From: KBS-96 sp964247975
GTDB lineage: Bacteria; Acidobacteriota; Terriglobia; Bryobacterales; Bryobacteraceae
NCBI GenBank assembly: GCA_964247975.1
Contig: CAXTWH010000019.1
Coordinates: forward strand, 23,780 to 87,779
Length of the DNA stretch: 64,000 bases
Direction: 5' to 3'
Shown: piece after piece, positions 16,532 to 25,677 of the stretch
Layout: every line of letters begins with the position of its first letter
Position numbering within the stretch: position 1 is the first letter of the stretch
Program-made: the position numbers and the translations under genes
Notes under the pieces: model-generated
The model's input: only the letters and a program-made list of their open reading frames with translations
The model's database searches: none
What the model was told of the DNA's origin: nothing

Positions 16532-17857
16532 CTATGCAGCAATTTCCGGAATGGTATACGGCGAACGATGCTTGGGATGAGCCAGCGCGTTCGCTGCTTC
16601 ATCGTGAAACTTCTCAGTTTTTGGATCAAACGTTAACTGCTTTCCACCTTGGCGATAACTGATGTTGGCAAGATGGCACAGGTCAGCGGAGATTCTGCCG
16701 ATATCGACATCAGCATGTAAATCGTCATACTTGCGGCTGCGCACGCCAGCGAGAAAATTCGCCATGTGCGGGCCGGTAGCCGTTTTAGCCAATTCCTCAT
16801 ACTTCGCTTGCTGAACGATTTTGGCTTCAATTTCGCCTTTTTCCGGCTCACCTTTGTAGACTCGATAGCCTTCCGCATCGAGCGCCATCCAACCTTCGCT
16901 GCCGTAGAACAGATTGCCGATGCAGTTTGGATCGGTTTTGGATAGATCCGCTTCATGGCCGGTGGGCAGTCCGCGCACTTCAAACACTAGTTGCTTGTTG
17001 CCGTAATCGAAGCGAGCCAACAAGGTATTCGGCGTTTGCTGATCGTCGTCATAAGCGTACTTGCCGCCTACCGCCACAACGGAAGTGGGCAGGCCGACGC
17101 CCAAGCCCCAACGGGCGATGTCCATTTCATGAACGCCCTGATTGCCGATATCGCCGTTGCCGGTGTCCCAGAACCAATGCCAGTTATACAAAAACCGGTT
17201 TTTGCTGAACGGAATCATCGGCGCCGGTCCTAAAAACTTGTCCCAATCCACGCCGGGCGGAATAGGTTCGGTAGGCGTATGACCAATCGACTTCCGGCGC
17301 TTATAGCAAAGCCCGCGGGACATGTACACTTCGCCGATCACGCCGTCCTGCAGCATTTGCACAGCACGCCGTTTATGGGCTATGCTGCGGCCTTGCGAGC
17401 CGACCTGCACCATACGGTTGTACTTACGAGCGGCAGCTACCATCTGGCGGCCTTCGTAAGGGTCGTGGCAAGCGGGTTTTTCGACGTAAACATCCTTACC
17501 GGCCTGACAAGCCCAGACCGTAGCCAGCGCGTGCCAGTGGTTCGGCAGCGGCATGGAAACGGCATGAACATCCTTGTCGGCAAAGACCTGGTGCATGTCG
17601 GTATAATTTTTCGGCTTCTCGCCCGTTAATTGCTGAGCAAGCGCGGTAGCCCGTTCAAGGTTCGCTTGATCTACATCGCACAAGCCGTAGATACGCGCAT
17701 CGGATAATTTCGAGTATTCGCGGATGTGATCGCGGCCGCGGCTGCCGGTGCCGACCACGGCAATGTTAATGCGATCGTTTGCGCCCCAGCTTCGGGTGGC
17801 AGCGATAGCCGTCAGAGCGGAAGCCTGCAAAAATGTGCGGCGGGATTGATGCGTCAT
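16532..17857 (-). CDS. Gfo/Idh/MocA-family oxidoreductase, Tat-exported
   Basis: A 441-residue NAD(P)-dependent sugar oxidoreductase-like protein with a twin-arginine signal (SRRTFLQASALTAIAATRSWGA). The Rossmann motif VVGTGSRGRDH and the family's VEKPACHDPYEG segment with the EKP motif are clear. The C-terminal half has the alpha/beta substrate domain with NWHWFWDTGNGDIGNQGVHEMD. Exported members of this family are abundant in Acidobacteria and Planctomycetes and probably act on sugars in the periplasm. A second, window-truncated relative lies at 63485. It is downstream of no obvious partner except the broken glycosidase at 17959, transcribed in the same direction behind it. Confidence 0.9.
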   Translation of the reverse strand: MTHQSRRTFLQASALTAIAATRSWGANDRINIAVVGTGSRGRDHIREYSKLSDARIYGLCDVDQANLERATALAQQLTGEKPKNYTDMHQVFADKDVHAVSMPLPNHWHALATVWACQAGKDVYVEKPACHDPYEGRQMVAAARKYNRMVQVGSQGRSIAHKRRAVQMLQDGVIGEVYMSRGLCYKRRKSIGHTPTEPIPPGVDWDKFLGPAPMIPFSKNRFLYNWHWFWDTGNGDIGNQGVHEMDIARWGLGVGLPTSVVAVGGKYAYDDDQQTPNTLLARFDYGNKQLVFEVRGLPTGHEADLSKTDPNCIGNLFYGSEGWMALDAEGYRVYKGEPEKGEIEAKIVQQAKYEELAKTATGPHMANFLAGVRSRKYDDLHADVDIGRISADLCHLANISYRQGGKQLTFDPKTEKFHDEAANALAHPKHRSPYTIPEIAA

Positions 17858-17958
17858 AGGAATGTTTCTTCTTGATACAGAACACTATGCTATAGCACTT
17901 GATTTTCGTTTCCAGTCAGGCACTCTTCTGAAGGCCAGCCGAACTGTTCCCACAAGCT

Positions 17959-19253
17959 CTATGCAGCAGTTTGCTTAATTTGGTCCTGCCAATTTGGCCA
18001 ATGCGACATCAGGTGCATGTGGCCATGCAGGTCGCGATCAAGCGGCGAAGCAAAACGGTAAGCGGGCAAGTCGCGGGCTTTTGCTTTGTTCTGGGCCAGC
18101 TTTGTATACCAATAAGACAGTTCGGAAGAATGCCGCTCTTCGCGGTTCTCATCCAACCACCAGATCCCCATTGGACTGACACGATTTTCAGCCCGGGTGC
18201 AAAGCGACTGCCAATCGGTTGCGTCAATGGAAGGAAACCAGCAGAAGCCGCGAAAATCAGCGGTTTGCGCCAGGGTTTCGGCTTGTTCTTCCATCAGTTT
18301 AAGCCAGGTTAGGCGGTCAAATACAGTGCCGCCGATGTTGGTTTCTGAAAGCAGCAGCGGCAGACTGTAACGTTCCCAATAATCCATTCCAACAGCAGCA
18401 AAACCCCGCGCGTTCTCACAGGAAAGCGCAGCACGGGACGATTGTTTTCCCGGTCCCAGATCCAGTTAATTTCTGAGTGATGGTAGTAATCAAGCCCCAT
18501 CACATCAAAAGGAACAGCATGGTCGCGAAGGGATCGCCATTGGTCGTTCCTCATGCCATGTTCAAGCAGGTAAGGCAGCAGCGGATGCCCTTTATCCACT
18601 CGCCCCAGGGCCAAGTCGTAAAACAGAAAACGGCGATGATTGCAATGGTCCACCCAGGAAATTGCCTGGGCATCGAGCGCAGAATGGTGTTCGCAGCCAT
18701 CGATTTGCACTAATCGCACATTTTTGTTTCTATGCCGCAGCATGGATGCAACCAGGCAAATTGCCTGCGCCGCGTGGAAAGACATACGGACAAAATGCTG
18801 TTCCGACCGGCAGTACGGGTACCAGTCGCCGGTCAAAGCGCAAAGAACCAAGGTCGGTAAAGGTTCATTGAACACCGTATACTGGTCCACCCATTCGTAA
18901 CGGGTAGCTACTTCTGTGACGAAACGGCAGTAAAGCTCCGGAAAAGCGACGTTAGCAAACCCATCTTTCAACCACGCCGGAAAGGAAATATGATGCAAAG
19001 GATCAAGAATTGGCTTTAAACCGGCCTGCTGCATGAACCGCATCGGTCCATCCAACCATTGCCAATCCCACTTGCCGGGTTCTTTTTCAATACGATGCCA
19101 GGGAACGGGATAACGGAGTTGGCGGATTCCGGCTGTTTGCAGCATTTCCAGATCATTACGCCAATTCTGAATGTGTCGGGTTGTACCCAGAACATCTTGT
19201 CCGCTACCAGAGATGTTTGTACTTTCAAAAGCGCCAAGATGTTCGTAAGTCAA
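17959..19253 (-). pseudogene. GH1-like glycoside hydrolase, frameshifted
   Basis: Two adjacent reading frames encode one glycosidase. The first (19253 down to about 18400) begins MTYEHLGAFESTN and has RYPVPWHRIEKEPG, the barrel strand TVFNEP with the acid/base Glu130, and VMGLDYYHHSEINW. The second frame carries on with NARGFAAVGMDYWERYSLPLLLSETN, whose Glu in SETN is the expected nucleophile, then CWFPSIDATDW. The shift falls near 18395-18415, where the minus strand reads GCGGGGTTTT; one extra G would restore the frame. If real, the lesion separates the two catalytic acids and kills the enzyme. A sequencing or assembly indel is an equal possibility. Confidence 0.75.
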
Positions 19254-19265
19254 AATAGCTCCCCT

Positions 19266-19303
19266 AAAAACAAATGCGGCAGCCGATCAACATCGACTGC
19301 CGC
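19266..19303 (-). terminator. Intrinsic terminator after the DUF4142 gene
   Basis: On the minus strand a 12-bp stem with one G-T wobble, closed by a GTTG tetraloop, is followed by ATTTGTTTTT. It begins 18 bases after the stop of the DUF4142 gene and separates it from the glycosidase start. Confidence 0.85.
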
Positions 19304-19320
19304 TATTGTCAAACTGATAC

Positions 19321-19917
19321 TTACTTCGCCATCTTACTTTTTGCGTCATCAATCATTTGCGTGTGTTCCTGAATAGCAGGCAAGAACTTCGTGGCGAACC
19401 CTTTAATATCAGGATCCGTTCCGCTGGCAGATTCCTTCTGGAACATGGCAACTACTTTATGGTGATCCGTGCTGTTGGCAGCAATATAATCTTTGTCAAA
19501 CTGATCACCCGACTCATTCTGTAGCTTTGCCGCCAAAGCTTTATGCTTAGGATCGGTGTCCGTTGGCAGAGTCATGCCTTTCTGAGAAGCAATCTCTTTC
19601 ATGGCATCTGTAGTTTTCGTGTGATCGTCAATCAGCTTTTGAGCCAATTTCTTTACATCATCGTTGTTGCTTTTCTGTAAAGCCATGTTACTGACCTGAA
19701 GCTCCGCCATATCGGTTTGAGCCACGGTCATAGCGAATTTTTTGTCAGGGCCTTTTAAAGTTCCATCAGCCATTTTGTCAGCAGCCATCTTGCCGCCGTT
19801 TGCCATCTTCCCAGCGGCCATTTTGCCATCCTGACCCATCTTGTCGGCAGCACTGGTTTGCCCGAAAGCGGCGATGGAGGTCAACCCCAAAACTGCGCTA
19901 AGTACAAAGCGATTCAT
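19321..19917 (-). CDS. Secreted DUF4142 protein with Lys-Met-Ala repeat
   Basis: A 198-residue exported protein. The start ATG at 19915-19917 has GAGGAG upstream; the N-terminus MNRFVLSAVLGLTSIAAFGQTS is a signal peptide. Residues about 25-55 are low complexity, repeating KMA/DKMA/GKMA units spaced by Gly and Asp. Residues about 60-198 are the DUF4142 helical bundle, with FAMTVAQTDMAELQVSNMAL and the SADHH-like DHHK and EHTQMIDDAK segments. DUF4142 proteins are ferritin-like bundles of unknown activity, common in soil bacteria. The gene is a single unit with its own terminator. Confidence 0.88.
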   Translation of the reverse strand: MNRFVLSAVLGLTSIAAFGQTSAADKMGQDGKMAAGKMANGGKMAADKMADGTLKGPDKKFAMTVAQTDMAELQVSNMALQKSNNDDVKKLAQKLIDDHTKTTDAMKEIASQKGMTLPTDTDPKHKALAAKLQNESGDQFDKDYIAANSTDHHKVVAMFQKESASGTDPDIKGFATKFLPAIQEHTQMIDDAKSKMAK

Positions 19918-20068
19918 TTTCAATTCTCCTCGTACACTAGACGCTGCGTTTCTGCAACATGAATCAAACACAATCACCCGCAATAATGCGAGAACTACGT
20001 CGCAAACCTGAAAACTATTTTCCAATTTAGCTGAATATGTACTTTTCACATTTTTAAACAATGCAGGT

Positions 20069-21040
20069 TTAAAACAACCGGAGCTGAGTTTCCTCACACT
20101 TCGCCGGCATCTCTCCGACATCTCTGGCCAGCAATCCGGTTCGCTGGCGAATCGATTCCACCATGTTTTGAATGCGCTCCGGATAAGTGCCTTCCAGGTA
20201 GGCATGATGTTCGTAGTTAGCTTGATAGCGCTCCAGCAGATGTGGAAATTGATCGCGCAACAAAGGAAAAAACGTCCGCAGAGAACTAGGCGTGAGAAAC
20301 AGCACGTATGCCTCAAAAGCAACTGCCCCGGCAAGTTTTGCCTGTTCGGCAACCGCTTCCAGGTTTTCCCTTTTATCGCTAATGAGCGGCAACACCGGAC
20401 TAGCAGTTACAGCTACCCGCAAACCGGCTTGGGCCAGTTCCCGCACCGCTTGAAGGCGCAGATCGGGACGGGGCGCATACGGCTCCAGAGTTCGCGCCAA
20501 TACCCGATCGGTCGTGGTGACGGTCACGGCAATGGAAACATGGTTCCGTTTTGCCGTTTCTTTCCATAGATCAACATCACGCGCTACCAGATCAGACTTG
20601 GTAGTCAGGTAAATGCGCCGTCCACTGGTGGTAGCAAGAACTTGCAGCATATTTCGAGTAACTTCCGAATGGCGTTCGGCTGGCTGATATGGGTCGGTAG
20701 CGGTCCCTAAGGCAATGGACTGCCCAAGCGGAATTCTGGTTAACTCGGCGCGAAAATCTTCCGCGTTCCAATCTTTGACGTAAATCTCCCGTTCAAAAGC
20801 GGCACTGTCCCAACGGTCCATAAACTCGTGAGTGTAACGGGCATAACAGTACTTACACCCAAATTCACAACCCCGGTAAGGGTTCAGGGTCCAATCAAAA
20901 GGTACTCGCGGCGAATCACAGCGACTAATCCACTTCTTAACAGCTAAAGTCCGGTACTGGACTTGCCGTTTCTGAATGAGCACTTGCCCTTCAGCAGCGG
21001 ATTTAGCGATTCCTACCAAGGGGAAAGCAGAAGCAGCCAT
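20069..21040 (-). CDS. Radical-SAM protein of the SPL (spore photoproduct lyase-like) group
   Basis: A 323-residue radical-SAM enzyme. The start at 21038-21040 is preceded by an almost perfect Shine-Dalgarno, AGGAGGTG, which rules out the upstream ATG. The cluster motif is CEFGCKYCY (CxxxCxxC) after NPYRG, as in the Rv2578c-like branch of SPL-related proteins. VTTTDRVLARTLEPYAPRP and the VTASPVLPLISD segments follow in the barrel. The family includes spore photoproduct lyase, but this organism is not expected to sporulate and the substrate of these homologues is unknown. It is divergent from the ECF sigma factor at 21176. Confidence 0.85.
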   Translation of the reverse strand: MAASAFPLVGIAKSAAEGQVLIQKRQVQYRTLAVKKWISRCDSPRVPFDWTLNPYRGCEFGCKYCYARYTHEFMDRWDSAAFEREIYVKDWNAEDFRAELTRIPLGQSIALGTATDPYQPAERHSEVTRNMLQVLATTSGRRIYLTTKSDLVARDVDLWKETAKRNHVSIAVTVTTTDRVLARTLEPYAPRPDLRLQAVRELAQAGLRVAVTASPVLPLISDKRENLEAVAEQAKLAGAVAFEAYVLFLTPSSLRTFFPLLRDQFPHLLERYQANYEHHAYLEGTYPERIQNMVESIRQRTGLLARDVGEMPAKCEETQLRLF

Positions 21041-21175
21041 GAAACACCTCCTCTCTATATTCTCCTTTTCTTCGCTTTTCGGCAAGAGTTTTATTGCTGG
21101 TTTGGGTTCGTTTGTTCTCCAGAAAACTTCTGCAGTAAGCGCGACCTATTGCTATGGGCTGCGTCTAAATAAGCG

Positions 21176-21805
21176 GTGACCTCCCAAGCTCAAACCCTGG
21201 ATCGGCGGATTGCGACCCGCCCCACCGTTGACCTAGCTGATGAAGCAGCGCTGATCCGGGCAGCGCAAGCAGGCGACACGAACGCTTTTGAACGTCTGGT
21301 GCGCAATTATGACCAATCGGTGCTCCGTTTGGCTTACAATCTGCTCCATTCCCAGGAAGATGCAAAGGACGTTTATCAGGAAACGTTTCTTCGGGTGTAC
21401 CGCAATTTGCCGTCATTCCGGTTTGATTGCAGCTTCCATACCTGGCTGTATCGCATCGTTTCCAACCTCTGCCTTGACCAGTTGCGGAAGCGCAAAGTTC
21501 GCCGGGAAGAATCTACCACCAAAATCGTAGGCGAAACGGACCTCGATCTTTTGAACACCATTGTGGAAGATCGCGCCGGTACTGATCCGCAGCGGCAATG
21601 CATTAGTGCCGAACTGAGCAGCCGCATTAAAGAAGCTTTAAGAGATTTAAGCCCGCGCGAGCGGCTTGTTTTTGAGATGCGCCATTATCAGGGTCTACGC
21701 CTGCGCGCGATTGGCGAAGCGTTAGGTACTACCGAAGAGGCTGCTAAAAATTGCCTGTTCCGCGCCACGCAGAAAATGCGTGCCGCGCTTGGGGATTTTG
21801 TATGA
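21176..21805 (+). CDS. ECF-type RNA polymerase sigma factor
   Basis: A 209-residue sigma-70 family factor with GTG start. Region 2 is LVRNYDQSVLRLAYNLLHSQEDAKDVYQETFLRVYRN, containing the conserved DAEDVVQETF-like core; WLYRIVSNLCLDQLRKRK ends region 2.4. Region 4 near the C-terminus contains LSPRERLVFEMRHYQGLRLRAIGEAL...AAKNCLFRATQKMR. The stop overlaps the anti-sigma start (ATGA), so the pair is translationally coupled. It should direct RNA polymerase to stress or envelope promoters when released. I could not recognise an autoregulatory GGAAC-type promoter in the 135 bp upstream. Confidence 0.93.
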   Translation: MTSQAQTLDRRIATRPTVDLADEAALIRAAQAGDTNAFERLVRNYDQSVLRLAYNLLHSQEDAKDVYQETFLRVYRNLPSFRFDCSFHTWLYRIVSNLCLDQLRKRKVRREESTTKIVGETDLDLLNTIVEDRAGTDPQRQCISAELSSRIKEALRDLSPRERLVFEMRHYQGLRLRAIGEALGTTEEAAKNCLFRATQKMRAALGDFV

Positions 21806-22749
21806 ACTGCCTCGAAGTCCGGCAGCATTTGTCGCTGTATCTTTACAATGAGCTTGACTTTAATACAGAAGAATTCTTTGAACAGCATTTGAACGAATGC
21901 CCGGAATGCCGCGCCACATTAGCGGAAGAGCGCGAATGGCACCGGGCGTTGGGTTCGGAACCGGCGGAAGTGCCGCTGGAATTATTGTCCCAATGCCGCG
22001 AAGAGCTTCGTGATTCCCTAGATGTAGTACGGGAAGCAAAGCCTTCCTTGTGGGTCCGCTGTTTGGATAGTCTAGGCGTTCGTTCAAATTCCTGGTCGAT
22101 GCGCTTGGCGACTGCATCATTACTGATTTGCTTGGGCTTCGGCATAAGCCAGTTAGTGGAACGCCATCAACTGCTCGGTCCTAGCGTGGCGGTTGATACC
22201 GCTTCCAACATGGAATTGTTTAATCCTTTAAGGGCTCACGTTCGCGTCATTGAACCCAGCGGCGACGATACTGTTCATCTGGTGGTGGACGAAGTACAGG
22301 AACACGTCATTTCCGGCAGCCTCAACGACCGACGCATTAAAGAATTGTTGTTAGCCGCTTCCAAGGACCCGACTGACGCTGCGATCCGCGTAGATTCTGT
22401 TTCCCTTTTGAAGGATGCAGCAGGCGAAGATGTTCGCGCGGCTCTGCTCGACACGGTGGAACATGATTCCAATGCCGGCGTGCGCTTGAAGGCGCTCGAA
22501 GCATTAGCCAGTTTCCCCGCTGACGCGAACACGCGCCGCACGCTGATTTCTGTTCTTTCGCATGACCAGAACCCTGATGTTCGCACGCAGGCAATTGATC
22601 TGCTTGCGCCGCCTCACAGCAATGCTCAACTCAGCCCGCAATTAGCAAACGCGCTTGAAACGCTGATGCGCTCCGATCCCGATCAGTACATCCGTATGCG
22701 CTGCCGGCAAGCGCTTCAATCGCCCGGCGCTGCCGTTCAAGTTTATTGA
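21802..22749 (+). CDS. Zinc-finger anti-sigma factor with HEAT-like repeats
   Basis: A 315-residue membrane-bound regulator. Residues 1-35 are the anti-sigma zinc finger (zf-HC2), with HLNECPEC giving the HxxxCxxC ligands and an upstream Cys. A single membrane helix lies near residues 100-120 (LATASLLICLGFGISQLV). The outer or distal half, roughly residues 190-310, shows HEAT/armadillo-like helical repeats such as DSNAGVRLKALEAL and DQNPDVRTQAIDLL. Known ECF partners bind the sigma factor through the zinc finger; the HEAT half would be an interaction module. The start ATG overlaps the sigma stop. The combination of zinc finger, one helix and HEAT repeats is less usual. Confidence 0.85.
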   Translation: MNCLEVRQHLSLYLYNELDFNTEEFFEQHLNECPECRATLAEEREWHRALGSEPAEVPLELLSQCREELRDSLDVVREAKPSLWVRCLDSLGVRSNSWSMRLATASLLICLGFGISQLVERHQLLGPSVAVDTASNMELFNPLRAHVRVIEPSGDDTVHLVVDEVQEHVISGSLNDRRIKELLLAASKDPTDAAIRVDSVSLLKDAAGEDVRAALLDTVEHDSNAGVRLKALEALASFPADANTRRTLISVLSHDQNPDVRTQAIDLLAPPHSNAQLSPQLANALETLMRSDPDQYIRMRCRQALQSPGAAVQVY

Positions 22750-22808
22750 AAACGTGACATTGCGCCTGCCCGTTCGTCTAAACAGACAACAGTTACCTTT
22801 CTGTTTTC

Positions 22809-23612
22809 ATGTTTGCCTTGCGTACTCTTCTGCTAGCACCGCTTATCTTTCTTACCCTGCCGGGCTTTGTTGGCCGGACCGTTGCCGCTCATAGCGCGAA
22901 TGATCAGAACAGCGTCAAGCAGCTTGGCTACCTGGGCGTGGCGGTAGCTTCCCTGGATCGGGAGACTGCTCAACAATCAGGTCTCTCCAACACGCAAGGA
23001 GCCCTCGTTCATGGCGTCTGGCCGGACTCGCCCGCCGCGAAAGCCGGTTTGCAGCCTGACGATGTGATTCTGGCAGTGAACAATAAGCAGATCAGCGGTA
23101 TTGTGGAGTTCGGCCAACTGGTGGCTGATCTCGCGCCGCATCACAAGGTACGACTCGCCATTATCCGCGACGGCAAAAAGATTACCCTTACAGCCATTCT
23201 TGGGGCGCGTTCTGGTGTGCCACGTTCGCCGGAACCGCCTACCCGCATTGAAATTCTTACGCCTGGGCCGTTTTTTGGAGACATGCCCAGTCCAGCACTG
23301 CGCTGGCGCAACAGTCTCTTAGGGGTTGAATACGAAAGCATTGATTCGCAGTTGGCCGATTTTTTTGGAGTGAAACAGGGCGTGTTAATTCGCTACGTGC
23401 ATCCTGGCTCTTTGGCGGGAGCAGCCGGGCTGAAAGCCGGCGATGTGGTTGTGAAAGTGAATGAAAAGATCACCGGGGAAGCGCGGAACATTGCACTAGC
23501 CTTGCAGAACCGGCAGCCCGGCCAATCCGAGTTAACTCTTGAATTGGTGCGCGGTCACAAGTCACGCGCTATACGAATCAAAATCGGAAATACGGATTCG
23601 CGCTTGCCTTAA
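22809..23612 (+). CDS. Exported double-PDZ protein without protease domain
   Basis: A 267-residue protein with signal peptide (MFALRTLLLAPLIFLTLPGFVG). The first PDZ domain, about residues 38-125, has YLGVAV...SPAAKAGLQPDDVILAVNNKQI. The second, about 165-260, has LGVEYES...GVLIRYVHPGSLAGAAGLKAGDVVVKVNEKI. The trypsin-like domain of DegP/HtrA is absent, so it probably binds peptides or C-termini rather than cleaving them. It follows the sigma/anti-sigma pair by 59 bp on the same strand, suggesting a role in envelope-stress sensing. Its last four bases overlap the convergent esterase gene. Confidence 0.85.
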   Translation: MFALRTLLLAPLIFLTLPGFVGRTVAAHSANDQNSVKQLGYLGVAVASLDRETAQQSGLSNTQGALVHGVWPDSPAAKAGLQPDDVILAVNNKQISGIVEFGQLVADLAPHHKVRLAIIRDGKKITLTAILGARSGVPRSPEPPTRIEILTPGPFFGDMPSPALRWRNSLLGVEYESIDSQLADFFGVKQGVLIRYVHPGSLAGAAGLKAGDVVVKVNEKITGEARNIALALQNRQPGQSELTLELVRGHKSRAIRIKIGNTDSRLP

Positions 23613-24544
23613 GCAAGTTTTTCTTGCAGCCATCCCGCTACGGCCTGCACCGCTTCGTCAGCTTGCCGGAAATAGCCGACTCCGCTGAAGAAGCCATGCA
23701 TCATATCGTCAAACGCAATCAGTTTGGTTTCTACGTTTGCATCGCGCAGTCGGCCGGCAAACTGCTCGCCTTCGTCCAGCAAAGGATCGTATTTTGCGGT
23801 AATCACTAAAGCCGGCGGCAATCCAGCTAAACTCTGCGCTTTCATCGGCACCGCTTTTGGGTCCGCGGCTTGTTCCGCGCTTTCGAGGTAATGGTCCCAA
23901 AACCAGATCATGGCTTTGCGGGTCAGCGTGTAGCCTTCACCGAATTCGAAATAAGAAGGCGTGCCGGGATAATAATATTGCGTCACCGGATACACCAGCA
24001 CCTGCGCCCGCAGTGCCGGCCCGCCCTCATCACGAAGGCGCAAAGCAGTAACCGCTGCCAGGTTGCCGCCCGCGCTGTCTCCTATGAGCGCCATTCGCTG
24101 CGGGTCAGCGCCAAACTCCGGCGCATGTTCGGCGGCCCAGCGCGTGGCGGCTAAACAATCGTCGGTGGCAGCGGGAAACTTACATTCAGGAGCCAGTCGG
24201 TAATCGACCGAAATCACCAGAGACTTAGCGGCGGCGGACAGAGCCCGACATACAGCATCATGCGTGTCCAGATTGCAGATTACCCAGCCGCCGCCGTGAA
24301 AGAACAGGATCACCGGCAGCGAGCCTAAAACTTTCGGTCGATAAATTCGAGCCGGAATGGAGTTATGCGGGTCGGGAATCACGCGGGTTTCTATCGAACC
24401 AAGTTGAACTAACGGAGAACGGTATAGCTCGATGCGCTCTAACGCCATCGAACGGGCTTCAGCAACCGATAGATCACCGACACCGGCAGCACCTGAGCTT
24501 TCGGTAAGGGCGAGGAATTCTTGCGCTTTCGGGTCCAATGGCAT
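23609..24544 (-). CDS. Alpha/beta hydrolase, HSL-type esterase
   Basis: A 311-residue cytosolic esterase of the hormone-sensitive-lipase family. The oxyanion HGGGW is at residues 83-87 and the nucleophile elbow GDSAG has Ser157. The Asp is in TAKYDPLLDEG and the His in MMHGFFSG. No signal peptide is present, unlike the related esterase at 2903. The ATG is one base after the stop of the small upstream gene, so the two are translationally coupled. It is the last gene of the VWA-VWA-small protein-esterase run. Substrate unknown; short acyl esters are typical. Confidence 0.92.
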   Translation of the reverse strand: MPLDPKAQEFLALTESSGAAGVGDLSVAEARSMALERIELYRSPLVQLGSIETRVIPDPHNSIPARIYRPKVLGSLPVILFFHGGGWVICNLDTHDAVCRALSAAAKSLVISVDYRLAPECKFPAATDDCLAATRWAAEHAPEFGADPQRMALIGDSAGGNLAAVTALRLRDEGGPALRAQVLVYPVTQYYYPGTPSYFEFGEGYTLTRKAMIWFWDHYLESAEQAADPKAVPMKAQSLAGLPPALVITAKYDPLLDEGEQFAGRLRDANVETKLIAFDDMMHGFFSGVGYFRQADEAVQAVAGWLQEKLA

Positions 24545-24545
24545 A

Positions 24546-24740
24546 TTAACTGTTTCGTTCTACCCAATCGAGATAGCGCAGCAGATTTCGACGTTCGCGC
24601 CAAACAAATTGCCAGAAATGGGTGAAGCTGATGTCTTCCGCTTTTTTGCCGGAGTAAGTTTCAATCCGCCACCGCAGATAAGGGGAGTTCCAGGGCTGCA
24701 ACCGATATCCGGCGCTCGCAATCCAGAGAAAACGCAGCAC
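24546..24740 (-). CDS. Small conserved-looking basic protein
   Basis: About 64 residues if translation starts at the GTG complementary to 24738-24740, five bases after the stop of the VWA gene; an ATG at 24800 would overlap that gene. The sequence has many aromatic and Arg residues: GYRLQPWNSPYLRWRIETY and then RERRNLLRYLDWVER. I recall similar small unnamed proteins in Acidobacteria but cannot name a domain or function. Tight placement between two genes of the same strand supports it being real. It is not a transmembrane protein. Confidence 0.6.
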   Translation of the reverse strand: MLRFLWIASAGYRLQPWNSPYLRWRIETYSGKKAEDISFTHFWQFVWRERRNLLRYLDWVERNS

Positions 24741-24744
24741 AGCT

Positions 24745-25677
24745 TTATTGGGCTGCCCCTTTGGCCGTGGCCGCTGCCGGAGCCTGGCTGCCACCAGCAT
24801 AATAACCCGAACGGGTACGCACCTGGGGATGGCCCGCTGTGTTTACTTCCACCTTGATCTGCCGGTAGCTGCCATCATCGGGAATAGTTGGAGTGTAGGC
24901 CAAAGTGTATTGGCTTCGAATGTCGCTGGCAATTTCCAGGGCCAAGCCGTTGATTTCGTTAGTCTCTTTAGGATAAAAAGAAACGCCGCCCGTGGCCGTG
25001 GTCAGTTCTTTCAAAGCTCTTTTGGCTTTGGCCGCTTCATGGCGCTGTTCTTCGCTGAGCAGGCCCACGGCATAGATCAGAACTTCGCTTTGAATCGAAC
25101 GCTGCACCACGCGCTCCAGCGATGTGCCGCTCGCGTTATCGTTGCCGTCGGTCACAATAATCAGCACCTTTTTATCGCGCTTGCCGTTTTTCTTCAAATA
25201 GTCGATGGACATGTTGATGGCATCGCGCATGGCCGTGCCGCCGCGAGCATCAATGCGAGCCAGCCCTTGCTCCATTTTTTTAATATCGTTTGTAAACGGA
25301 ACATCAAGGTATGCTTCGTCGTTGAAATTAACCACGAAAACTTCATCCTGCGGATTGGACGCCCGAACCAGCGCCAGCGCCGCTGCTTCCACGCGCGCCC
25401 GTTTATCGCGCATACTGCCGCTATCATCCACCAGCAAGCCCATCGACACCGGCACATCCTCATGCCGGAAAATTTTAATTGGCTGCGCGACTCCGTTTTC
25501 CATAACTTTAAAGTTCTTTTCCTTTAAGTCTGGAACAAGATGGCCGCGCTTATCAATCACGCTGGCATGAAGAACCACCAGCCGCGTTTCAGCCGAAAAC
25601 TGCGACCAGCACAAGCTCGCGGTGGCGGCCAGCAGCAGAACAACAGCATAGAAGGGTCGTTTATCGAGATGGAGCAT
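24745..25677 (-). CDS. Secreted VWA protein, acidobacterial VWFA-related family
   Basis: A 310-residue exported protein. After the signal peptide (VVLLLAATASLCWSQ) comes a beta-rich lead, LHASVIDKRGHLVPDLKEKN, then a von Willebrand A domain with the metal site DDSGSMRDK (DxSxS) and VTDGNDN. The C-terminus, YTLAYTP...GSYRQIKVEV...RTRSGYYAGG, is the diagnostic end of the acidobacterial VWFA-related family. Such proteins are thought to mediate adhesion or protein interaction outside the cytoplasm; the exact role is unknown. It overlaps the upstream VWA gene by 17 bases and is its paralogue. Confidence 0.9.
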   Translation of the reverse strand: MLHLDKRPFYAVVLLLAATASLCWSQFSAETRLVVLHASVIDKRGHLVPDLKEKNFKVMENGVAQPIKIFRHEDVPVSMGLLVDDSGSMRDKRARVEAAALALVRASNPQDEVFVVNFNDEAYLDVPFTNDIKKMEQGLARIDARGGTAMRDAINMSIDYLKKNGKRDKKVLIIVTDGNDNASGTSLERVVQRSIQSEVLIYAVGLLSEEQRHEAAKAKRALKELTTATGGVSFYPKETNEINGLALEIASDIRSQYTLAYTPTIPDDGSYRQIKVEVNTAGHPQVRTRSGYYAGGSQAPAAATAKGAAQ

